Shown here: piece by piece, positions 36,358 to 45,017 of the stretch
Position numbering within the stretch: the stretch's first letter is position 1
Layout of the letters: each line of letters opens with the position of its first letter
Source of the DNA: an uncultured Bacteroidales bacterium
GTDB taxonomy: Bacteria > Bacteroidota > Bacteroidia > Bacteroidales > UBA932
Assembly: GCA_944325445.1 (NCBI GenBank)
Contig: CALVAG010000004.1
Location: 116,649 to 180,648 of the forward strand
Length of the DNA stretch: 64,000 nucleotides
Reading direction: 5' to 3'
Notes under the pieces: generated by a model
Told to the model about the DNA's origin: nothing
Seen by the model: only the letters and a program-made list of their open reading frames with translations
Database searches by the model: none
Translations under genes and position numbers: made by a program

Positions 36358-37257
36358 TTAAACGCTTTGTTTTCCCTCTGCATATTCCCCAAGGATCTCC
36401 AGTTCCCTGCATAGCGGCATAATTGCATCGAGAGCCTGGATATACCGCGGATAATCCTTGAACAGAAGATTTATGTAAAACTGATACTCCCACTCTTTGC
36501 CTATTATCGGAATAGACTGTATCATGGAGAGGTTCATGTCGTAAAACGAAAGCACCGCCAGTACTTTCGACAGGCTTCCCGATTCATGGGGCAGGGTAAA
36601 GACGATAGAGCTTTTGTCTACCCACTGGTTGCTCTCTTTAGGAGGCATATCCGGATTTTTAACTCTTTCCCTCTTATACAGATAGGTGAGTACCTCTTTG
36701 GAAACCTCCTTGTTGGAGACAATCAGAAAGCGTGTGAAATTGCGTTTGTTGGTTTCAATTCCTTCCGCTAAAATGTTCATCCCGTACAGTTCGGCTGCAC
36801 CGGCCGGACATATTGCAGCGTGATCTGCAAGGCCGTTCTCCTTTATCCATTTTGCACTTCCCGCCGTATCGTCTTTCTCTACAAGTTTTTTATCCGGAAA
36901 CCGCTCCAGAAATTCGGAGCATTGCATCAGCGCCATAGGATGCGAGTTTATCTCCTTTATATCTTCCATCTTTACGCCGGGAAGAGCTACGAGCGAGTGG
37001 GAAATTCTCAGTTTGTATTCTCCTACTATTGTCAGTCTGTTCTCCCTTAAAAGCCGGTAGTTCTGGAGAATGCTTCCTGCAATCGTATTTTCGATAGCCA
37101 TGATGCCCAAAATATTGCTGTCATCCGCCACAAGTTTTGCGAGTTCTTTAAAGGTGTTGCAATCAATGGTCTCTATCTCTTCTCCATCGAAAAAATCCTT
37201 TGCAGCAATGTAGTGGTTGCAACCTCCTATTCCCTGTATGGCAATTTTAATTTTCAT
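36358..37257 (-). CDS. pheA: Prephenate dehydratase
   Basis: A 299-residue monofunctional PheA. The catalytic region starts IAIQGIGGCNHYIAAKDFF, and the TRF motif occurs in KRNFTRFLIVSNK. A C-terminal ACT domain (HESGSLSKVLAVLSFYDMNL) is the Phe feedback site. It has no chorismate mutase domain. It converts prephenate to phenylpyruvate. It is the first structural gene of the operon, behind a leader peptide and attenuator. Confidence 0.95.
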   Translation of the reverse strand: MKIKIAIQGIGGCNHYIAAKDFFDGEEIETIDCNTFKELAKLVADDSNILGIMAIENTIAGSILQNYRLLRENRLTIVGEYKLRISHSLVALPGVKMEDIKEINSHPMALMQCSEFLERFPDKKLVEKDDTAGSAKWIKENGLADHAAICPAGAAELYGMNILAEGIETNKRNFTRFLIVSNKEVSKEVLTYLYKRERVKNPDMPPKESNQWVDKSSIVFTLPHESGSLSKVLAVLSFYDMNLSMIQSIPIIGKEWEYQFYINLLFKDYPRYIQALDAIMPLCRELEILGEYAEGKQSV

Positions 37258-37280
37258 ATAATAAAATATTGTGCGGTTTT

Positions 37281-37317
37281 AAACTGAAAGAGCCCCTGCC
37301 CGAACAGGCAGGAGCTC
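37281..37317 (-). terminator. Attenuator hairpin of the Phe/Tyr operon
   Basis: On the minus strand GAGCTCCTGCC (37317-37307) pairs with GGCAGGGGCTC (37300-37290) over 11 base pairs with one G-U, followed by TTTCAGTTT. An alternative partner exists: GGCGGGAG (37365-37358), one base after the leader stop codon, can pair with CTCCTGCC in the 5' arm (8 base pairs). The result is a terminator/antiterminator switch. Confidence 0.8.
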
Positions 37318-37366
37318 CATAAACCCTTTCAATTTATAAATATAGCTTACATACCGACTCCCGCCT

Positions 37367-37426
37367 TTACCTTTTTTTAAAGTAAAAGTAAAAATAGAAT
37401 GAGTATGTAAATCGTTGTTGTCCCAT
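37367..37426 (-). CDS. Phe/Tyr-rich leader peptide of the pheA operon
   Basis: A 19-codon frame reading MGQQRFTYSFYFYFYFKKR and ending in TAA. Nine of the 19 residues are Phe or Tyr, seven of them consecutive (FYFYFYF). It lies between a -7 box (37443-37450) and the attenuator hairpin. A ribosome held at the Phe/Tyr codons would leave the segment after the stop free to form the antiterminator. A ribosome reaching the stop would cover that segment and let the terminator form. Composition, position and the switch all fit a classical attenuation leader for an operon making exactly Phe and Tyr. Confidence 0.88.
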   Translation of the reverse strand: MGQQRFTYSFYFYFYFKKR

Positions 37427-37442
37427 AGTGTTATTTGCGTTA

Positions 37443-37450
37443 CAAAAATA
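37443..37450 (-). promoter_or_regulatory. -7 box of the pheA operon leader
   Basis: The minus strand reads TATTTTTG, matching TAnnTTTG, 16 bases before the leader-peptide ATG. The -33 element is unclear. Confidence 0.5.
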
Positions 37451-37514
37451 AGTAAAAATTTTTTACGCTGTTCACAATTTTTTTTGTGCTATATGTTTTT
37501 TTAACGAATACTTA

Positions 37515-37522
37515 TAAATTTG
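37515..37522 (+). promoter_or_regulatory. -7 box of the aroB operon
   Basis: TAAATTTG matches TAnnTTTG, 25 bases before the aroB start codon. It is divergent from the pheA leader promoter about 65 bases away. Confidence 0.5.
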
Positions 37523-37547
37523 CATATCTTTTAAACATTGTGTTGCA

Positions 37548-38624
37548 GTGAGTAAAATTCAGATAAATAAAGATTTAAGCAGCGTGAAGGCTCTGCTTGG
37601 CAATGATGCTTTCGTTATAATGGATAACAATTTGAAACATCTTTGCCGGTATTTCGACGGGTGCAGGATAATAGGGATAGAGACCGGTGAGCAGAAAAAG
37701 TGCATGGAGAGCGTTTTGCCGATAATAGAGCGGCTTCTCGACGAAGGTGCGGACAGAGGCTCTTTCATCCTCGGGGTAGGAGGTGGCATAACCACCGACA
37801 TTGCCGGTTTTGTGGCTTCGATATACAAACGTGGAGTCAGGTTCGCATTTTTGCCCACTACACTGCTTGCTCAGGCGGATGCCTCGATAGGAGGCAAGAA
37901 TGGGGTGAATTTCGAAGCCTATAAAAATATAATCGGAACGATAACGCAGCCCGAATGGATATATATATGTGCGGAGGTGTTGAGAACCCTGCCTGCACCG
38001 CAGTTCAGGGCAGGAATAGCGGAAGTGCTTAAAACATTTGTCCTTTTCGATGCCGCGGCATACGGGGAGGCGGTGGACTATTTTACCGGGCTGAATGGTT
38101 TTTTCAAGGAGAGAGGGACTCTCTGCGACGGTGCGGAGCTGTATGGCGAGGAGAGGCTGCAGTTGCTTGTTTCCAAGTGTGCGGAGTATAAAAGCGGTGT
38201 GGTGGAGCGCGATGCTTTCGAGAGGGGGGAGCGGAGGATGCTGAATCTCGGCCATACCTTTGCGCACGCAATAGAAAAAGTGTGTGCGGACGACGAAAAT
38301 TTTGCCCCTATAATGCATGGGGAGGCCGTGGCCATAGGCATGGTGCTTGCCGCAAAGGTGGCAGCAAAGCTGCTGGGGCTCTCCAATGGCTTTGCAGGCA
38401 GGCTGGAGGCTGATTTGAGCGGAGTAGGATTGCCTGTCGGGTTGCCGTGCAATATAAAAAGCGGGAAGGCGGTAGAGATGGATATGCTTTTGGATGCGCT
38501 CAAGAAGGATAAAAAGGTGGCGGGGAATTCGATCCATTTCATATTGCCCAAGGATTTGCAGGATGTCTGCGATATGTTGATACCCATAAAAGAACTGGAG
38601 GAGATTTGCCGTGATCTGCGTTAG
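37548..38624 (+). CDS. aroB: 3-dehydroquinate synthase
   Basis: A 358-residue AroB with a GTG start at 37548, chosen because MSKIQINKD follows a nearby -7 box. Hallmarks are GVGGGITTDIAGFVAS, FLPTTLLAQADASIGGK, EVLKTF, NLGHTFAHAIE (zinc-binding His) and HGEAVAIGM. It makes dehydroquinate from DAHP with NAD and zinc. Its last 14 bases overlap the start of the aroD-aroA fusion, so the two are translationally coupled. Confidence 0.95.
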   Translation: MSKIQINKDLSSVKALLGNDAFVIMDNNLKHLCRYFDGCRIIGIETGEQKKCMESVLPIIERLLDEGADRGSFILGVGGGITTDIAGFVASIYKRGVRFAFLPTTLLAQADASIGGKNGVNFEAYKNIIGTITQPEWIYICAEVLRTLPAPQFRAGIAEVLKTFVLFDAAAYGEAVDYFTGLNGFFKERGTLCDGAELYGEERLQLLVSKCAEYKSGVVERDAFERGERRMLNLGHTFAHAIEKVCADDENFAPIMHGEAVAIGMVLAAKVAAKLLGLSNGFAGRLEADLSGVGLPVGLPCNIKSGKAVEMDMLLDALKKDKKVAGNSIHFILPKDLQDVCDMLIPIKELEEICRDLR

Positions 38625-40632
38625 CGTACAGGAACATTCACTCGATGCCTGCAAAGCCATTTTAAAGGAGAGCCCGATGGCCGAGATTCGGGCAGACCTT
38701 TGCGGTCTGCCTGTAGAGGAGACTGTAAAATTGATAGCATCTCACGACAATCTCATATTTACATGCCGGATTGCGGAGACCTCTGTAGGGTATGCACGTG
38801 AACAGATGCTTGCAGCTATAAAACACGGCGTCAAATATATTGACATAGAGATAGAGGCTCCCCTGGAGTATGCGGAGCCTGTAGCACTCTATGCAAAAGA
38901 GAATGGGACAAAGCTCATAATATCCTACCATAATTACGTGCAGACTCCGTCATACAGTGAGTTGAAACAGATTACCGATGCCTGCCTGAGACGCGGGGCG
39001 GACATAGCTAAAATCGTAACAACGGCAAACGATATTGCGGATGTTACGCGCGTGATGAAACTCTACCGCGATTATGACGCTTCGCATCTTGTCGCCTTTG
39101 CAATGGGCGAGTGCGGCAAATTCAGCCGATATCTCTCTCTTAGGGCTGGCGCGCCTTATACTTATGTCAGTTACGGTAAAGGCATGGAGAAGGAGGGCGT
39201 TCACGGCGGCCAGACGGCTCCCGGCCAATATACAAAGGCGGAACTCGAAGCATTGGTCGCAAAAAAAAGGGTCCGGCTCGGTTACGGACTTAAAAAGTGC
39301 GAAGTTGAAATACCCTGTTCAAAATCGGTCGCCCAGCGTGCGATAGTCGCTTCTCTTTTTGCCAAAGGAAAGAGCGTTCTTAAAAATTATGAGCCGTGCA
39401 ATGATATAAACGGAGCTGTCGAGAGAGTCTCGGGTCTGGGTGGCGCTGTATCGTACGGCGATAATGGAGAGCTTATAATAGAGAGCGAAGGAGCGGAAAT
39501 GGTCTGCAGAAAGTTCAGGCAGAATAAAAGTGCGTTTAAAGACGGTGTCATGGAATTCGATATAGGCGAATCCGGATTGCTTACACGCCTTATGCTCCCC
39601 TTTGCAGCTTATCTTACAAGTGAATCAGGCGGAAAAGAATCCGTAAGGATAACCGGTCACGGATCTATTTTAGGGCGGAATCTGAAAGGTGCTGCGGAGG
39701 CCGTTTCATCATTGGGGCTCGACTGCCGCGTTTGGCAAAACAGTGCAGGAGAAGGCGCTTACCTTCCCTTTGTTATAAGCGGCAGGATGAAGAGGCTCGA
39801 TTCTATAAAAATCGACGGTTCGGAAAGTTCCCAGACGGTTTCAGGTTTTCTGATGATGCTGCCGCTATTGCCGTATGGTACGGAACTTATTGTAACGAAT
39901 CCTGCCAGTGTGCCATATATAGAACTTACGATAAACGTTTTAAAACGCTTTTCAATCGAAATCGGGCAAAGGTGGAGAGGAAACGACCTCGTGTTTACAA
40001 TAAATGGAGGAGAACATTATAAAGCCGCTTCTCTCTATCTTGAGCCGGACTGGAGTTCCGCCTCGTTTTTTGCTGTCATTTACGCCATTGCATCGATGAG
40101 GGAATGCCGGGCAGGCAAATCCGGCCGGGACTACAGGCTGCTGAACATGCCGTTGGAGAGTTCGCAGGCAGACAAGGCCATACTTGAAATATTGGAACAT
40201 TCCGGTGTCGAATTGAAATATGAGCGGAGAGGGAGCCTGTACGATATCCGGATAGAGTCTCCCGCAGAACTGAAGGCCTTTGCATTCGATGCTTCCAATG
40301 CTCCGGACCTTTTTCCTGTCGCTGCGCTTTATGCGACATTCTGTAACGGCATCTCGGAAATAAAGGGTGTAGGACGGCTGTTGCAGAAGGAGAGCAACAG
40401 GGCGGAGAGCATATATGCGGAATATACGGCTTTGGGGGCGGATATAGAGATATCAGGCGATTATATGTATATAAGGGGAGGCGCTCTGCATGGCGGTGCG
40501 GTAAACAGCCATAATGACCATAGAATAGCCATGAGTCTTGTGGCCGCTTCGCTTTTTGTGGATGAACCGGTGGAAATAGATGATTTGAAATGCATAGACA
40601 AATCGTTCCCGTCATTTTTAAGTAAATTGTAA
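38611..40632 (+). CDS. Fusion of type I 3-dehydroquinate dehydratase and EPSP synthase
   Basis: A 673-residue protein with a GTG start (MICVSVQE) inside the end of aroB. Residues 1 to about 215 form a type I dehydroquinase (AroD): EIRADL, catalytic His107 in SYHNY and the Schiff-base Lys134 in DIAKIVTTAN. Residues about 227-673 form EPSP synthase (AroA): EIPCSKSVAQRA with Lys238, FDIGESGLLTRLMLPFAA, DGSESSQTVSGFLMMLPLL, DWSSASFF, NAPDLFPVAALYA, QKESNRAESI and NSHNDHRIAMS. It covers shikimate steps 3 and 6 in one chain. The catalytic residues of both halves look intact. Confidence 0.93.
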   Translation: MICVSVQEHSLDACKAILKESPMAEIRADLCGLPVEETVKLIASHDNLIFTCRIAETSVGYAREQMLAAIKHGVKYIDIEIEAPLEYAEPVALYAKENGTKLIISYHNYVQTPSYSELKQITDACLRRGADIAKIVTTANDIADVTRVMKLYRDYDASHLVAFAMGECGKFSRYLSLRAGAPYTYVSYGKGMEKEGVHGGQTAPGQYTKAELEALVAKKRVRLGYGLKKCEVEIPCSKSVAQRAIVASLFAKGKSVLKNYEPCNDINGAVERVSGLGGAVSYGDNGELIIESEGAEMVCRKFRQNKSAFKDGVMEFDIGESGLLTRLMLPFAAYLTSESGGKESVRITGHGSILGRNLKGAAEAVSSLGLDCRVWQNSAGEGAYLPFVISGRMKRLDSIKIDGSESSQTVSGFLMMLPLLPYGTELIVTNPASVPYIELTINVLKRFSIEIGQRWRGNDLVFTINGGEHYKAASLYLEPDWSSASFFAVIYAIASMRECRAGKSGRDYRLLNMPLESSQADKAILEILEHSGVELKYERRGSLYDIRIESPAELKAFAFDASNAPDLFPVAALYATFCNGISEIKGVGRLLQKESNRAESIYAEYTALGADIEISGDYMYIRGGALHGGAVNSHNDHRIAMSLVAASLFVDEPVEIDDLKCIDKSFPSFLSKL

Positions 40633-40651
40633 TACTCTAAATCTGGAATAT

Positions 40652-41644
40652 ATGAACAGTTACGGTAATAAATTCAGAATATCCGTTTTCGGTGAATCTC
40701 ACGGTGAGGCCATAGGGGTTGTGGCAGACGGAGTGCCGGCCGGAATAGCGCTTAAAGAGGAGGATTTCTTGTACGACCTCTCGAGAAGGAAGAGCGGGGG
40801 CAAGGGAACCACGCCGCGCAGGGAGAGCGATTTGCCGAATATCGTGAGCGGAGTATTCAACGGTTATACGACCGGAGCGCCTGTTGCTCTCCTTTTCAGG
40901 AATGAGAATACGCGTTCATCGGATTATTCGCAGTTCAGGGAGATTCCCCGTCCGGGCCATTCGGACTTTGTGGCCGGTATAAAGTATGGCGGATTCAATG
41001 ATATAAGAGGGGGAGGACATTTTTCAGGCAGGCTCACCTTGACATTGGTCGCGGCAGGCGTATTGGCTAAAAAGGCGATAGATCGAAGCGATGCCGGGAA
41101 GAATATAAAAATCGAAGCCGAACTTGTAGAATTGGGCGGAACGGTGAAGGCCGATTCCGTAAAATGGGATAAAATCATTGAAGAGGCTATTTCAGAAGGA
41201 GATTCCGTAGGGGGAATAGTGGAATGCCGATGCAGCAATGTGCCGGCAGGATTGGGAGAGCCCTTTTTCGACTCTCTTGAATCTCAGTTGTCCCACCTTC
41301 TTTTTTCTATTCCCGGAGTGAGGGGGGTCGAGTTCGGAGACGGTTTTGCAGCATCCCGGATGAAAGGCTCCGAACATAACGATCCTATAATGGATCCGAC
41401 CGGAAAAACCGGGAAAAACGGTGCCGGCGGAATCAATGGCGGCATTTCCAATGGAAATCCAATTGTATTCAGAGTGGCGGTCAAACCTACTTCGAGCATA
41501 TCCAAGACTCAAAGGAGTTTTAATTTTACGAGCGGACAGATAGAAGAGTTCAATATAAAAGGGCGACACGATGCATGTATCGCCCTCAGGGTTCCGGTTA
41601 TTGCAGAGGCGGTCGCCGCCATTGTCCTGGCAAATAACCTCTGA
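40652..41644 (+). CDS. aroC: Chorismate synthase
   Basis: A 330-residue AroC, somewhat shorter than the usual 350-390. It starts MNSYGNKFRISVFGESHGEA, with SRRKSGGKGTTPRRESD, RPGHSDFVAGIKYGGFNDIR and GGGHFSGRLT. The C-terminal FNIKGRHDACIALRVPVIAE is standard. It makes chorismate from EPSP using reduced FMN. It lies 19 bases after the aroD-aroA gene and completes the rightward unit; aroE and aroK are not in the window. Its stop codon lies within a small hairpin shared with the next gene. Confidence 0.96.
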   Translation: MNSYGNKFRISVFGESHGEAIGVVADGVPAGIALKEEDFLYDLSRRKSGGKGTTPRRESDLPNIVSGVFNGYTTGAPVALLFRNENTRSSDYSQFREIPRPGHSDFVAGIKYGGFNDIRGGGHFSGRLTLTLVAAGVLAKKAIDRSDAGKNIKIEAELVELGGTVKADSVKWDKIIEEAISEGDSVGGIVECRCSNVPAGLGEPFFDSLESQLSHLLFSIPGVRGVEFGDGFAASRMKGSEHNDPIMDPTGKTGKNGAGGINGGISNGNPIVFRVAVKPTSSISKTQRSFNFTSGQIEEFNIKGRHDACIALRVPVIAEAVAAIVLANNL

Positions 41645-41659
41645 CTCTTTTTTGTCAGA
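41640..41659. terminator. Hairpin containing both convergent stop codons (aroC / serine hydrolase)
   Basis: TCTGAC (41640-41645) pairs with GTCAGA (41654-41659) around a TCTTTTTT loop. The aroC TGA is in the left arm and the opposite gene's TGA is in the right arm. Confidence 0.5.
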
Positions 41660-43088
41660 ATCTGGCTTCTATATCCTCCAGCAGAGTGAAAAGATAGTCA
41701 TCGAACGAACCGCCGTCGTTGCCGGGTATTTCGAGGTAGCTGCGGGAATTGCAGAGCACAGTTGCGGAAACTCCGTTGTAACCTCTCATCCATATTGCGG
41801 CCGTACCGGCAAGGTTTCCGCTATGGTATGATGCCCAGTTATCGAATACGGTATGGTTCAATCTCCATCCCAATCCGTAATGGTCATATGCTTTCGATGG
41901 AGTGTACATCAAGTCCAATGTCTCTTTCTTGAGTATATCGGGGACCTTTGTGCCGTAATCTATATGGGCCATGAGTTTCATAAGTGCAGGTGCCGAGGCT
42001 ATTATTCCGCCGGCCGCCTTTATCATCTCCATATCGTTCCCGTAACCGTTCATGCCGTCCTGAGAGTAGTAGACGCATTCGTTCTCTCTCTTGTGGCTTC
42101 TGTCCCCTCCTACATAGATTTCCGTTACTCCGGCCTTCGAGAGTACATCCTCTCTGAGGTAACTTTCGAAATCCTTGCCTGTAACCTTTTCTATAACCTT
42201 TCCGAGCATGCCGAATCCGAGATTATAATATGAATATTCCGCTCCGGGATAATATGTCTGTTTTACGTTTGCAAGAACATATGCTATGATCTCTTCCAGC
42301 GGTTTGCCGTCGTAATTGCTGTCCGATGTGAACATAGGGTCTACATCGTCGCTCGTCCATCCGCTGGTATGCTCGAGCAGATTCTGAATCGTTACTTTTT
42401 TTGCATTTTCAGCCATTTCCGTTCCGAATTCCTCCTCCAGGATTCCACCCTCTCCGAAAACATGGTCGGAAAGGTTAAGCCTGCCCTCCTCTACCAGTGT
42501 CATTATACAGAGTGAGGTCTGCTGTTTGGAAACGCTCCCGAGCCTGAAGAGATGGTCTGCGGTGGTTTTCTCCTTTGCTTCAAGATCTGCAAATCCATAG
42601 CCGTATGAATAGACAAGCTCTTCGTCTTTGTTTACCGCAACCGAGACTCCGGGAATGTCGAATTGGAACATAAAGTTGTACACATACTTGTCCACCTCTT
42701 CCCGTCCGTGTTTGCAAAGTACGTTGTATACTCTGGATGAACCGTTTTCGGCAGTTACGGTCAGTTCTACCCTCTCCGAAAAGTCTATAGGGGTGGAGTT
42801 TTCGGTTACAGGCGAGCCGTTGTATGTCACTACGGTGTTCCGGGCTACCGTAAACGAAGGCCTTAAGGAGGTGAGATCTGCGCCCTCCTCTACTGTTATG
42901 AAAATCACATGGTTGTTTCCGAGCTCTCCGATTGTGCCCGTAGCAGTTTTTGAGAGGGAACCGTTGCCTGCAGCGGTAAACGAGAACGAGGATATAGAAC
43001 TGTCTCCCAAATTCGTAGGCCCGCCGTTATCTTTGGAACAGCCTACTGCAATAATGCCTAAAAGAATAAGTAAAATCAGTTTTTTCAT
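41655..43088 (-). CDS. Serine hydrolase lipoprotein with N-terminal Ig-like domain
   Basis: A 477-residue lipoprotein (lipobox AVGC). Residues about 30-130 form a beta-domain like DUF5018, with a conserved-looking DFSERVELTVTAENGSSRVYNV. Residues about 135-477 form a class C beta-lactamase-like serine hydrolase: SxxK in LGSVSKQQTSL, Tyr motif in YSYYNLGFGML, and YHSGNLAGTAAIWMRG near the third-motif position. It may act as a D-amino acid peptidase or esterase at the cell surface. It is convergent with aroC with only 10 bases between stops. Confidence 0.88.
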   Translation of the reverse strand: MKKLILLILLGIIAVGCSKDNGGPTNLGDSSISSFSFTAAGNGSLSKTATGTIGELGNNHVIFITVEEGADLTSLRPSFTVARNTVVTYNGSPVTENSTPIDFSERVELTVTAENGSSRVYNVLCKHGREEVDKYVYNFMFQFDIPGVSVAVNKDEELVYSYGYGFADLEAKEKTTADHLFRLGSVSKQQTSLCIMTLVEEGRLNLSDHVFGEGGILEEEFGTEMAENAKKVTIQNLLEHTSGWTSDDVDPMFTSDSNYDGKPLEEIIAYVLANVKQTYYPGAEYSYYNLGFGMLGKVIEKVTGKDFESYLREDVLSKAGVTEIYVGGDRSHKRENECVYYSQDGMNGYGNDMEMIKAAGGIIASAPALMKLMAHIDYGTKVPDILKKETLDLMYTPSKAYDHYGLGWRLNHTVFDNWASYHSGNLAGTAAIWMRGYNGVSATVLCNSRSYLEIPGNDGGSFDDYLFTLLEDIEARF

Positions 43089-43134
43089 AGCCGTTTAAAA
43101 TAAAAAGTGACGAAAGTTATAAATATTTTTTGAT

Positions 43135-43142
43135 TAAATTTG
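43135..43142 (+). promoter_or_regulatory. -7 box of the MBL-fold gene
   Basis: TAAATTTG, an exact TAnnTTTG match, lies 35 bases before the ATG at 43178. It makes the earlier in-frame ATG at 43130 an unlikely start. Confidence 0.5.
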
Positions 43143-43177
43143 TAGAGTTCTCTTTGTTTAATTCAAATTTTTCGGTC

Positions 43178-43933
43178 ATGAATAATCGTAATAAGCAAAA
43201 TTCGTTTGAAACTCCTGTCGGGACGCTTAAGGTTGAACATCTTGCCCATTTTTCACTCTATCTGGAGTGGAACGGGGTAAAAATCTATGTAGATCCGTAT
43301 AGCGATCTCTTCGATTTTTCAAATATGGAGAAAGCGGATGTGCTTCTCCTTACCCATGCCCACGGCGACCATTATGACTGCAGGGCAATCGAGTGCATAG
43401 CGACTCCCGAAACGGAATTTGTGGTCAGCGAATCCGTAGGGTGGTATCTTAAAGGAGATTTTGCAAAGGCAGACCCTTCTACAAATCAGGTAAATATGTA
43501 TGAAGCAATACCTTTTACAAGGAAGTGCGCCGTAACGGTTTTGAAAAACGGGGAGCATGCTGTCGTGAAAGGTATAGACATTACGGCTACTCCTGCCTAC
43601 AATATCGAGAATTTCAGGGATAACGGAAATCCGTTCCACATCAAGGGCGAGGGTAACGGCTATATGCTGAATTTCGGAGGGTTCAGGGTCTATATTGCAG
43701 GCGATACGGAACTCATACCCGAGATGGAGGCGTTCAAAGGGGCGGACATACTCTTCCTGCCTAAAAATATGCCTTTTACATTTTCGGATGAAAAATTCAT
43801 AGAGGCGGCAAATTATCTCCGTCCCAAGAATCTCTATCCTGTGCACTATTTCGAAATGGATGCGCACAAATTGGCATCCGGCATTTCGAAGGATATTACG
43901 CTATATATAGAAGGGAAACCCTATTCAGAATAG
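43178..43933 (+). CDS. MBL-fold (UlaG-like) metal-dependent hydrolase
   Basis: The start MNNRNKQNSFETPVGTLKVE (43178) lies after the promoter. About 251 residues. The metallo-beta-lactamase metal motif is LLTHAHGDHYD. GGFRVYIAGDTELIPEM supplies the bridging Asp region and LYPVHYFEMDA the last His. There is no signal peptide. The UlaG-like group acts on small metabolites such as lactones; the substrate is unknown. It lies 16 bases upstream of the glutamate formiminotransferase gene and is probably cotranscribed. Confidence 0.85.
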   Translation: MNNRNKQNSFETPVGTLKVEHLAHFSLYLEWNGVKIYVDPYSDLFDFSNMEKADVLLLTHAHGDHYDCRAIECIATPETEFVVSESVGWYLKGDFAKADPSTNQVNMYEAIPFTRKCAVTVLKNGEHAVVKGIDITATPAYNIENFRDNGNPFHIKGEGNGYMLNFGGFRVYIAGDTELIPEMEAFKGADILFLPKNMPFTFSDEKFIEAANYLRPKNLYPVHYFEMDAHKLASGISKDITLYIEGKPYSE

Positions 43934-43949
43934 TCAGATTTATTTCAAT

Positions 43950-44966
43950 ATGCCCGACAGACTTATAGAATGCGTCCCCAATTTCAGCGAGGGGCGCAAT
44001 CCTGATATAATAAGACAGATTTCAGAGGCGATAGAATCGGTCGGCGGTGTGAAATTGCTGAACATAGATCCGGGATATGCCGCCAACAGGACTGTAATGA
44101 CCTTTGCCGGTTTGCCAGAATCTGTCGTAGAGGCTGCATACAATTCTATAATTAAGGCTGCCGAACTTATAGATATGAGCCGCCATTGCGGGGAGCATCC
44201 CCGTATCGGGGCTACTGATGTCTGCCCGCTCGTCCCCATATCCGGCGTTACGATGGATGAGTGCATCGCCCTTGCGCGAGGTTTGGCAAAAAGGGTGGGG
44301 GAGAGCGGTATTCCCGTTTACTGTTATGAAAATGCGGCATTTTTCCCGGAGCGCAGGAACCTTGCCACATGCAGGTCCGGGGAATATGAAGGAATTGAGA
44401 AAAAAATCGCGGACCGGCGGTGGAAACCCGATTTCGGCCCTTACATGTATAATGAAACGGTAAGGCGCAGCGGAATATCCGTCATAGGTGCAAGAGAGTT
44501 TCTCGTAGCTATAAACTTCAATCTGAATACAGATTCTGCAGATGTAGCGATGGAAATCGCAAAGGATGTCAGGGAAAAAGGAAGGAAAATCGTAGAAAAC
44601 GGAGTGGCAAGATGGCAACGCGGCCCGCTTAAGGGTTGCAAGGCTATAGGATGGTATATAAAAGAGTACGGAGTGGCCCAAGTCTCCATGAATGTAACCG
44701 ATATTGATGCGACTCCTGTCCATATCGCCTATGAGCAGGTTTGCAGGAAAGCGCGTGATAGAGGGGTTGAGGTTACCGGTTCCGAACTTATAGGTCTGCT
44801 CCCCAAGCGGGTCTTGACGGAGGCCGGCAAGTATTACGGCGCAAGATCCGGGCTGCCTGAAAATATGAAGGAGGAAGAACTCATAGAGTTGGCAGTAACC
44901 TCTTTGAGATTGGCGGACCTTGCTCCGTTCGATTACAGAAAAAGAGTCATAGAATATCTGATATAG
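43950..44966 (+). CDS. Glutamate formimidoyltransferase
   Basis: A 338-residue single-domain protein corresponding to the N-terminal part of FTCD: LIECVPNFSEGRNPDIIRQI, GYAANRTVMTFAG, GEHPRIGATDVCPLVPI and YCYENAAFFPERRNL. It transfers the formimino group of N-formimidoyl-glutamate to tetrahydrofolate, the last step of histidine breakdown. The cyclodeaminase domain is absent and should be a separate gene. No other hut genes are adjacent. Confidence 0.93.
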   Translation: MPDRLIECVPNFSEGRNPDIIRQISEAIESVGGVKLLNIDPGYAANRTVMTFAGLPESVVEAAYNSIIKAAELIDMSRHCGEHPRIGATDVCPLVPISGVTMDECIALARGLAKRVGESGIPVYCYENAAFFPERRNLATCRSGEYEGIEKKIADRRWKPDFGPYMYNETVRRSGISVIGAREFLVAINFNLNTDSADVAMEIAKDVREKGRKIVENGVARWQRGPLKGCKAIGWYIKEYGVAQVSMNVTDIDATPVHIAYEQVCRKARDRGVEVTGSELIGLLPKRVLTEAGKYYGARSGLPENMKEEELIELAVTSLRLADLAPFDYRKRVIEYLI

Positions 44967-44969
44967 AAA

Positions 44970-44995
44970 AAAGGCGGTTCATGCGAGCCGCCTTT
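44970..44995. terminator. Bidirectional terminator
   Basis: AAAGGCGGTTC (44970-44980) pairs with GAGCCGCCTTT (44985-44995) around the loop ATGC. It lies between the convergent formiminotransferase and nifJ genes. Confidence 0.85.
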
Positions 44996-45017
44996 CCTAT
45001 CTGTTCCAACGGAGTGT

